Of a stretch of DNA of 17,185 nt, positions 7,188 through 12,587 are shown piece after piece; position 1 is the stretch's first letter, and each line of letters starts with the position of its first letter. The DNA is from an uncultured Campylobacter sp. (GTDB lineage Bacteria; Campylobacterota; Campylobacteria; Campylobacterales; Campylobacteraceae), in contig CALKQT010000083.1 in the NCBI GenBank assembly GCA_937990735.1, positions 1-17,185 on the forward strand, read 5' to 3'. The position numbers and the translations under genes are program-made. Below the pieces are notes generated by a model. That model did no database searches. It had not been told where the DNA came from and saw nothing but the letters and a program-made list of their open reading frames with translations.

Positions 7188-7400
7188 TTATTCTTGCTCT
7201 TTTGCGTCATCTTCAGAGTCCAGCTTTGCTTCTTCGATCAAGAGTCTGTTGGCTTCGGTAGCCTTTTTTAGCTCGCTTAAGTTTTCTTCTATCTTATTTA
7301 GGCGCTTTTCAAGGGTATTTAGACGCTTTTCGGAGCGGGAGATAAAATAATAAATCAAATAAATCATAAAAACTATTATGATCCAAGGTACGATTTTCAT
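7188..7400 (-). CDS. small membrane protein with C-terminal coiled coil
   Basis: The ATG at 7400, with AAGGAATT upstream, gives 70 residues. Residues 1-18 (MKIVPWIIIVFMIYLIYY) form one N-terminal membrane segment. It is followed by SRSEKRLNTLEKRLNKIEENLSEL, a heptad-like coiled coil with Leu/Ile at regular spacing, and an acidic tail ending KEQE. A longer frame begins at 7484, but that part overlaps the tRNA promoter and has no ribosome site. Small anchored coiled-coil proteins of this shape are common in epsilonproteobacteria; I do not recognise the family and assign no function. It is divergent from the tRNA-tuf operon. Confidence 0.7.
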   Translation of the reverse strand: MKIVPWIIIVFMIYLIYYFISRSEKRLNTLEKRLNKIEENLSELKKATEANRLLIEEAKLDSEDDAKEQE

Positions 7401-7477
7401 ATAAAATTCCTTAAAATTTAAAATCGGGCGCATTATAGCAGAAATTTTATGAAATTTTAAAATAGGCTGTTTTAGCC

Positions 7478-7506
7478 TTGACAATTGGGGATTTTTCGGT
7501 TATAAT
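7478..7506 (+). promoter_or_regulatory. perfect consensus sigma-70 promoter of the tRNA-tuf operon
   Basis: TTGACA (7478-7483), a 17-base spacer and TATAAT (7501-7506) match the sigma-70 consensus at all twelve positions. Transcription should start near 7513, about 14 bases before the first tRNA. Epsilonproteobacterial promoters usually show a poor -35 box, so a full match indicates very strong expression, as expected for tRNAs and EF-Tu. Confidence 0.9.
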
Positions 7507-7526
7507 TGCTACTTCAATTTCAAAAT

Positions 7527-7602
7527 GCTGGTGTAGCTCAGCTGGTAGAGCTACTGCCTTGTAAGCAGTGGGTCGGCGGTTCGATCCCGTCCACCAGCTC
7601 CA
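7527..7602 (+). tRNA. tRNA-Thr (anticodon TGT)
   Basis: A 76-base cloverleaf. The acceptor stem GCTGGTG pairs with CACCAGC, the D arm is GCTCAGCTGGTAGAGC, and the anticodon stem ACTGC/GCAGT encloses loop CTTGTAA with TGT at 7560-7562. The T loop is TTCGATC. Discriminator T and CCA are encoded at 7599-7602. It is the first gene after the strong promoter. Confidence 0.97.
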
Positions 7603-7638
7603 TTTTTTGTAACAGTGTTTGACCAGATTTCATCAAAG

Positions 7639-7723
<85 letters not shown>

Positions 7724-7735
7724 TGAATTTTTGAT

Positions 7736-7812
7736 GCGGGATTAGCTCAGTTGGCTAGAGCATCAGCCTTCCAAGCTGAGGGTCGCGGGTTCGAGCCCCG
7801 TTTCCCGCTCCA
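7736..7812 (+). tRNA. tRNA-Gly (anticodon TCC)
   Basis: A 77-base cloverleaf with anticodon loop CTTCCAA between CAGC and GCTG (anticodon TCC) and T loop TTCGAGC. Discriminator T and CCA are encoded. The acceptor GCGGGAT against TTCCCGC leaves a U-U opposition at pair 7:66, so the inner acceptor stem is slightly weakened. Confidence 0.96.
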
Positions 7813-7925
7813 CCATTTAGGTTTACTGGGAGCTGTAAAACTTAACTGCTTTTATATGCTTACATAATCTAAATTTTGGTCGCATTGTTGGGTATTGGTA
7901 GCGATTTCTCTTTGCCTGAGTTTAG

Positions 7926-8000
<75 letters not shown>

Positions 8001-8056
8001 TAAAATAGAGTCGCTTAGTTTGTTGTGTAATCCACAAATCAATAACGGAGGATATG

Positions 8057-9256
8057 ATGGCTAAAGAAAAATTTAATCGTAACAAGCCACACGTAAACAT
8101 TGGTACCATCGGTCACGTTGACCATGGTAAGACTACTTTGACAGCTGCTATTTCTGCTGTTCTTTCTAGGAAAGGTCTAGCTGAGCTAAAGGACTACGAC
8201 AATATCGATAACGCTCCAGAGGAAAAAGAGCGCGGTATTACTATCGCTACGTCTCACATCGAATATGAGACCGAGAAACGCCACTATGCTCACGTTGACT
8301 GCCCTGGCCACGCCGACTACGTAAAAAATATGATTACCGGCGCGGCTCAGATGGACGGCGCTATTTTAGTTGTTTCTGCTGCGGATGGTCCTATGCCTCA
8401 AACTCGCGAGCATATCTTGCTTTCTCGCCAAGTAGGCGTTCCTTATATCGTAGTTTTCCTAAACAAAACCGATATGGTCGATGACCCGGATCTTTTAGAG
8501 CTAGTTGAAGAGGAAGTTAGAGATCTTTTAAAAGAGTATAAATTTCCTGGCGACGAGACCCCAATCATTAAAGGCTCTGCTCTTAAGGCTCTTGAGGAAG
8601 CGAAAGCCGGACAAGACGGCGAATGGTCTGCAAAGATTATGGAGCTTATGGACGCAGTTGATAGCTATATTCCAACTCCTGTTCGCGATACCGATAAAGA
8701 TTTCCTTCTTCCGATCGAAGATATTTTCTCGATTTCCGGTCGCGGTACCGTTGTAACCGGTAGAATCGAAAAAGGTATCGTTAAAGTTGGCGATACTATC
8801 GAGATCGTAGGTATTAAACCTACTCAGACTACTACCGTCACTGGCGTTGAGATGTTTAGAAAAGAGATGGATCAAGGTGAAGCCGGCGATAACGTAGGTG
8901 TTTTATTGCGCGGTACTAAGAAAGAGGAAGTAGAGCGCGGTATGGTTCTATGTAAACCAAAATCGATCACTCCTCATACTAAATTTGAGGGCGAGGTTTA
9001 TATCCTAACTAAAGAAGAGGGCGGACGCCATACTCCATTCTTTAATAATTATAGACCGCAGTTTTACGTTCGTACTACAGATGTTACCGGTTCGATTACT
9101 CTTCCTGAGGGAACCGAGATGGTTATGCCTGGCGACAACGTTAAAATTACCGTTGAGCTAATTGCTCCGATCGCTCTTGAGCAAGGTACTCGCTTCGCGA
9201 TTCGCGAAGGCGGTCATACCGTAGGCTCAGGCGTCGTTTCGAAAATCATCGCTTAA
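8057..9256 (+). CDS. tuf: translation elongation factor Tu
   Basis: A GTPase that brings aminoacyl-tRNA to the ribosomal A site. The 399 residues carry G1 GHVDHGKT (19-26), the switch region RGITIATSHIEYET (59-72), G3 DCPGH (81-85), G4 NKTD (136-139), and the C-terminal FAIREGGHTVGSG, whose Thr388 corresponds to the E. coli Thr382 modified by Doc. Two ATGs stand in tandem at 8054 and 8057; the second is chosen because GGAGG (8047-8051) then has normal spacing and the protein starts MAKEKF as is standard. Codon use is strongly biased toward GGT, GTT, CCT and CGC, as in a very highly expressed gene. It is cotranscribed behind four tRNAs and ends at a strong terminator. Confidence 0.98.
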   Translation: MAKEKFNRNKPHVNIGTIGHVDHGKTTLTAAISAVLSRKGLAELKDYDNIDNAPEEKERGITIATSHIEYETEKRHYAHVDCPGHADYVKNMITGAAQMDGAILVVSAADGPMPQTREHILLSRQVGVPYIVVFLNKTDMVDDPDLLELVEEEVRDLLKEYKFPGDETPIIKGSALKALEEAKAGQDGEWSAKIMELMDAVDSYIPTPVRDTDKDFLLPIEDIFSISGRGTVVTGRIEKGIVKVGDTIEIVGIKPTQTTTVTGVEMFRKEMDQGEAGDNVGVLLRGTKKEEVERGMVLCKPKSITPHTKFEGEVYILTKEEGGRHTPFFNNYRPQFYVRTTDVTGSITLPEGTEMVMPGDNVKITVELIAPIALEQGTRFAIREGGHTVGSGVVSKIIA

Positions 9257-9262
9257 TTTTTT

Positions 9263-9296
9263 GCAAGCGGAATTTTAAAATTCCGCTTGCTTTTTT
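9263..9296 (+). terminator. intrinsic terminator after tuf
   Basis: A perfect 28-base palindrome at 9263-9290 (arms GCAAGCGGAATTTT and AAAATTCCGCTTGC) is followed by six T. This is a textbook rho-independent terminator, between tuf and rpmG. rpmG starts 15 bases after the T-run, so either read-through supplies the rpmG-secE-nusG genes or a promoter overlaps this area; I see no clear one. Confidence 0.85.
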
Positions 9297-9311
9297 ATTC
9301 AAGGAAACCAA

Positions 9312-9485
9312 ATGGCAAAGAATTCAAGTAGAGTAAAGGTCGGATTAAAATGCTCCGAAAGTGGCGATATTAACTATACTACTTATAAAAACAGCAAAAC
9401 TACGACCGAAAAACTAGAACTTAAAAAATATTGCCCTAGATTAAAAAAGCACACGCTTCATAAAGAAGTAAAGTTAAAAGGCTAA
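9312..9485 (+). CDS. rpmG: 50S ribosomal protein L33
   Basis: A 57-residue basic protein, MAKNSSRVKVGLKCSESGDINY... to ...CPRLKKHTLHKEVKLKG, with AAGGA before the ATG. The K-L-x-L-K-K-Y-C-P-R-L-x-K-H-T-x-H-K-E-x-K block is diagnostic of L33 of the large subunit. Only Cys14 and Cys41 are present, where zinc-binding forms have CxxC pairs (here CSES), so it is a zinc-free type. It lies between the tuf terminator and tRNA-Trp, the usual epsilonproteobacterial place. Confidence 0.95.
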   Translation: MAKNSSRVKVGLKCSESGDINYTTYKNSKTTTEKLELKKYCPRLKKHTLHKEVKLKG

Positions 9486-9492
9486 TTGTTAT

Positions 9493-9568
9493 AGGGCAAT
9501 AGCTCCAACGGTAGAGCGCCGGATTCCAAATCCGATGGTTGGGGGTTCGAATCCCTCTTGCCCTGCCA
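9493..9568 (+). tRNA. tRNA-Trp (anticodon CCA)
   Basis: A 76-base cloverleaf. Acceptor AGGGCAA pairs with TTGCCCT, the D arm is GCTCCAACGGTAGAGC, and anticodon stem CCGGA/TCCGA encloses loop TTCCAAA (anticodon CCA). Discriminator G and CCA are encoded. It starts seven bases after the rpmG stop and ends 12 bases before secE; this tRNA-Trp/secE linkage is widespread in bacteria. Confidence 0.97.
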
Positions 9569-9580
9569 CGAGGATTGGGT

Positions 9581-9754
9581 ATGGAAAAAGTAAAAGAGTA
9601 TTATAAACAAGCAAAAGTAGAGTTAGATAAGGTAATTTTCCCGACTAAAGATCAGACTAAAACAGCATATATCTCTGTAGTAGTCGTAGTCGTAGTTATC
9701 GCACTGTTTTTAGCGCTAGTGGATCTTATTATGTCCGCTTTGATAACGGCTTAA
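9581..9754 (+). CDS. secE: preprotein translocase subunit SecE
   Basis: The ATG at 9581, with CGAGG upstream, gives 57 residues; the longer frame reads back through tRNA-Trp and is rejected. The protein has an amphipathic cytoplasmic helix (KVKEYYKQAKVELDKVIFP, with the conserved K-V-x-x-P-T) and one membrane helix (about 28-54, rich in Val/Leu). This is the minimal single-span SecE, which clamps SecY in the inner-membrane SecYEG channel. It sits directly before nusG, the near-universal pairing. Confidence 0.95.
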   Translation: MEKVKEYYKQAKVELDKVIFPTKDQTKTAYISVVVVVVVIALFLALVDLIMSALITA

Positions 9755-9768
9755 GTAAGGATCGTAAT

Positions 9769-10299
9769 ATGGCAAATAAATGGTATGCGATACAAACTTA
9801 CGCCGGCAGCGAGATGGCGGTAAAGCGTGCGATAGAAACGCTAAAGCAAGACGAAGCACTTGAGGCTAAGATCGGTGAAGTGCTAGTACCTACCGAAGAT
9901 GTTATAGAAGTCAAAAATACAAAGCAAACCATTAAAGAGCGTAGCTTATATCCAGGATATTGCTTTGCAAATTTAGATCTGGATACCACTTTATGGCATA
10001 GAATTCAGATGCTACCTAAGGTCAGTCGCTTTATCGGCGAGGCGAAAAAGCCATCTCCGCTACCGGAAAAGGATATCGAAATAATTCTAGAAAAGATCAA
10101 TAATCGCGAGGCTCCTAAGCCCAAGATTAATTTCGATGAGGGTGAGACGGTTAGGATCGTCGACGGGCCTTTTGCTAATTTCAACGGCATCGTAGAAGAG
10201 TATGATATGATCCACGGCAAGCTTCGCCTCAATGTTTCGATCTTCGGACGAAGCACGCCGATTGAAATTTCATACTCGCAAGTTGAAAAGATTATTTAA
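9769..10299 (+). CDS. nusG: transcription termination/antitermination protein NusG
   Basis: A 176-residue RNA polymerase-binding elongation factor that couples transcription to Rho or the ribosome. The NGN domain spans about 1-115 (start KWYAIQTYAGSE, then KERSLYPGYCFANLDLD and the PKVSRFIGE segment), and the KOW domain is at 125-176 (GETVRIVDGPFANFNGIVEEY, then LRLNVSIFGRSTPIEI). Length and architecture are standard. It follows secE by 14 bases and precedes rplK by 20 bases, so the three are likely one transcript. Confidence 0.98.
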   Translation: MANKWYAIQTYAGSEMAVKRAIETLKQDEALEAKIGEVLVPTEDVIEVKNTKQTIKERSLYPGYCFANLDLDTTLWHRIQMLPKVSRFIGEAKKPSPLPEKDIEIILEKINNREAPKPKINFDEGETVRIVDGPFANFNGIVEEYDMIHGKLRLNVSIFGRSTPIEISYSQVEKII

Positions 10300-10319
10300 A
10301 TTTTATAAGGAGTAAATTT

Positions 10320-10745
10320 ATGGCTAAGAAAGTTGTTGGCGAAATCAAGCTTCAAATAGCGGCCGCAAAAGCAAATCCAAGCCCGCCGGTAGGTCCTGCA
10401 CTAGGTCAAAAGGGCGTTAATATTATGGAATTTTGCAAAGCGTTTAACGAGCGAACCAAAGATATGGCGGGCTTTAACATTCCTGTTATCATCACGGTTT
10501 ATGCCGATAAAAGCTTTACTTTCATCACTAAGCAACCGCCTGCGACGGATTTGATCAAAAAAGCGGCGAAGATAGATAAGGGTTCGGACAACCCTCTTAA
10601 AAAGAAGGTAGCATCCCTAACTAAGGCTCAGGTTTTAGAGATCGTCGAGAAAAAGATCGCCGATCTAAATACCAAAGATAGAGAGCAGGCTGCTAGGATT
10701 ATAGCGGGTTCGGCTCGTTCTATGGGTATTACGGTCACTGACTAG
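10320..10745 (+). CDS. rplK: 50S ribosomal protein L11
   Basis: 141 residues, the usual length. The N-terminal domain reads KLQIAAAKANPSPPVGPALGQKGVNIMEFCKAFNERT, with the conserved proline-rich segment; the C-terminal rRNA-binding domain ends IIAGSARSMGITV. L11 binds the GTPase-associated region of 23S rRNA and is needed for RelA activation. A strong ribosome site (AAGGAG) lies before the ATG. Confidence 0.98.
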   Translation: MAKKVVGEIKLQIAAAKANPSPPVGPALGQKGVNIMEFCKAFNERTKDMAGFNIPVIITVYADKSFTFITKQPPATDLIKKAAKIDKGSDNPLKKKVASLTKAQVLEIVEKKIADLNTKDREQAARIIAGSARSMGITVTD

Positions 10746-10801
10746 ACCTTTTGACCGCTAAGGTTTAAAAAAGCGGTAGCACTTTAATTGCGGAGAAATA
10801 T

Positions 10802-11503
10802 ATGCCAAAAAATTCAAAAAGATTCAACGAACTTTTAAAAAAAGTTGACGTAAATAAAATTTATAGCGTAGATGAAGCGGTAAGTACGGTAAAAACTCTA
10901 GCTTCTGCTAAATTTGATGAGACGGTGGAGATCGCTCTTAAACTAAACGTAGATCCAAGACATGCCGATCAGATGGTACGCGGCTCAGTCGTTTTGCCTG
11001 CCGGCACTGGCAAGAGCGTTCGAGTAGCCGTGATTGCAAAAGACGCAAAAGCTAGCGAGGCTAGCGAAGCGGGTGCCGATATCGTGGGCGCCGATGATCT
11101 GATCGAAGAGATTCAAAAAGGAAATATAAATTTCGATGTTCTTATCGCCACTCCAAATTTAATGGGACTAGTCGGTAAGGTAGGTCGTATTCTTGGTCCA
11201 AAAGGCGTTATGCCGAACCCTAAAACCGGTACCGTTACTATGGATGTCGCTCAAGCCGTTAAAAACGCTAAGGGCGGACAGGTAAACTTCCGCGTCGATA
11301 AGCAGGGAAATATCCACGCAGGCCTTGGCAAGGCTAGCTTTAGCAAAGAGCAGCTTTTAGACAATCTTACGACGTTTATCAAAACCATAAATAAGCATAA
11401 GCCGGCGACTGCGAAAGGTAGATACGTAACTCACGCATCGCTTTCACTTACTATGAGCCCTGCGGTTACGCTGGATAATCAAGAAATAATCGATTTAAAA
11501 TAA
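10802..11503 (+). CDS. rplA: 50S ribosomal protein L1
   Basis: 233 residues, standard for L1. The signature GRILGPKGVMPNPKTGTVT is present, as are the N-terminal NSKRFNELLKKVD and the C-terminal INKHKPATAKGRYV...SLTMSP. L1 forms the mobile stalk near the E site and in many bacteria represses its own operon by binding a leader. It is 56 bases behind rplK; the gap holds ACCGCT (10754-10759) and AGCGGT (10772-10777), a possible weak stem. GCGGAG lies before the ATG. Confidence 0.98.
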   Translation: MPKNSKRFNELLKKVDVNKIYSVDEAVSTVKTLASAKFDETVEIALKLNVDPRHADQMVRGSVVLPAGTGKSVRVAVIAKDAKASEASEAGADIVGADDLIEEIQKGNINFDVLIATPNLMGLVGKVGRILGPKGVMPNPKTGTVTMDVAQAVKNAKGGQVNFRVDKQGNIHAGLGKASFSKEQLLDNLTTFIKTINKHKPATAKGRYVTHASLSLTMSPAVTLDNQEIIDLK

Positions 11504-11616
11504 AATTTTAAATTTTTATCTTAGATTGGAGATAGCTCAAGGTTTTTAACTTAATTGATCGAAATTTTAAAATTTCGATCGCTTGGCTTGAAATCACCGA
11601 TCGGAAAGGAGACCTA
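11504..11616 (+). promoter_or_regulatory. rplJ leader with perfect palindrome
   Basis: The 113-base gap before rplJ holds a perfect 24-base palindrome at 11557-11580 (arms GATCGAAATTTT and AAAATTTCGATC) with no T-run after it. A further GATCGG close to the rplJ ribosome site (AAAGGAG) could compete for pairing. In many bacteria L10 or the L10-L12 complex binds this leader to control rplJL. The hairpin is seen; its use as L10 target is inferred from position. Confidence 0.5.
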
Positions 11617-12096
11617 ATGACGAGAGACGAAAAATCAAAGATAGTAGCGGAGCTTGGCGAGGCTTTCAAAGCTAGCGAAGCTATAGTAATTTCCGATTTT
11701 AAAGGCCTTAGCGTTAAGCAGCTTGAAGATCTTAGAAATAGCGCGCGCGAAGCGGGCATAAAGGTTCGGGTTATCAAAAATACCCTAGCCAATATCGCTT
11801 TAAAAAATGCCGAAAAAAACGGACTTAGCTTTAAAGATACTAATATCTTCTTATGGGGCGAGCAGCTTTCTGTATGTAAAGTAGCGGCTAAATTTGAAGA
11901 GAAAAATGAAATTTTTAAGCTCAAGACTGCTCATATCGATGGGGAAGTGGCCGGCGTAGATAAGGTTAGGGCGCTTTCGAAGATGCCTTCGAGAGACGAG
12001 CTTATCGCGATGCTGCTTCAAGTATGGAATGCGCCGATCCAAAATTTTACGATCGGCTTAAATGCGCTTAAGCAGAAAAAAGAAGCTAGCGCTTAA
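11617..12096 (+). CDS. rplJ: 50S ribosomal protein L10
   Basis: 159 residues. The N-terminal domain has SEAIVISDFKGLSVKQLEDLRNSAREAGIKVRVIKNTLANIAL, the standard rRNA-binding part, followed by the C-terminal helix region that carries L7/L12 dimers (ALSKMPSRDELIAMLL...). It anchors the stalk that recruits translation GTPases. AAAGGAG precedes the ATG, and rplL follows after 20 bases. Confidence 0.97.
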   Translation: MTRDEKSKIVAELGEAFKASEAIVISDFKGLSVKQLEDLRNSAREAGIKVRVIKNTLANIALKNAEKNGLSFKDTNIFLWGEQLSVCKVAAKFEEKNEIFKLKTAHIDGEVAGVDKVRALSKMPSRDELIAMLLQVWNAPIQNFTIGLNALKQKKEASA

Positions 12097-12116
12097 TTAA
12101 AATTTAGGAGAATAAA

Positions 12117-12497
12117 ATGGCAATTTCAAAAGAAGATGTTTTAGAGTATATCTCTAATCTTTCGGTGCTAGAGCTTAGCGAGTTAGTTAAAGAATTCGAA
12201 GAAAAATTCGGCGTAAGCGCAGCTCCGGTTATGGTAGCAGGCGGCGCAGGTGCAGGCGGCGCAGGTGCGGCAGCGGCTGAAGAGAAAACAGAATTCGACG
12301 TCGTATTGCTTGATGCAGGCGATAAGAAAATCAACGTAATTAAGGTTGTTCGCGCCTTAACGGGCCTTGGTCTAAAAGAAGCCAAAGACGCTACTGAGGC
12401 TACTCCGTCCGTTCTTAAAGAGGGACTTAACAAAGAAGACGCCGAGAAGGCTAAAAAAGAGCTTGAAGAAGCAGGCGCCAAAGTCGAACTCAAATAA
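12117..12497 (+). CDS. rplL: 50S ribosomal protein L7/L12
   Basis: 126 residues. The N-terminal dimerisation domain (1-33) ends FEEKFGVS; an Ala/Gly hinge covers about 35-56; and the C-terminal factor-binding domain has EFDVVLLDAGDKKINVIKVVRALTGLGLKEAKD. It is present in several copies on the stalk and contacts EF-Tu and EF-G. The hinge contains a 15-base tandem duplication (12240-12268) coding GGAGA twice. AGGAG lies before the ATG. Confidence 0.98.
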   Translation: MAISKEDVLEYISNLSVLELSELVKEFEEKFGVSAAPVMVAGGAGAGGAGAAAAEEKTEFDVVLLDAGDKKINVIKVVRALTGLGLKEAKDATEATPSVLKEGLNKEDAEKAKKELEEAGAKVELK

Positions 12498-12500
12498 ATC

Positions 12501-12563
12501 GCGAAATTTTAAAATTTCGCATACAAATGTGTGCCGGTGCGTCGCATCGGCACTTCTTTCTTT
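12501..12563 (+). terminator. two hairpins between rplL and rpoB, likely partial attenuator
   Basis: First, a perfect 20-base palindrome at 12501-12520 (arms GCGAAATTTT/AAAATTTCGC) without T-run. Second, a GC-rich stem at 12531-12553 (arms GTGCCGGTG/CATCGGCAC, one G-T pair, loop CGTCG) followed by the pyrimidine-rich TTCTTTCTTT. The rplL-rpoB gap is known in enterobacteria to carry a partial terminator that lowers polymerase synthesis relative to ribosomal proteins; the same role here is inferred. Confidence 0.6.
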
Positions 12564-12587
12564 AAAATACAACTACGAGGTAGTGGA

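Noticed and set aside
9539..9580. Upstream extension of secE
   Set aside because: It would translate the 3' half of tRNA-Trp; ATG 9581 has its own ribosome site and gives normal SecE.
12531..12587. Longer N-terminus for rpoB starting at 12531
   Set aside because: This stretch forms the attenuator-like hairpin and lacks a ribosome site; MLNSLYSGNRLRVDFSKVP from 12588 matches the usual start.
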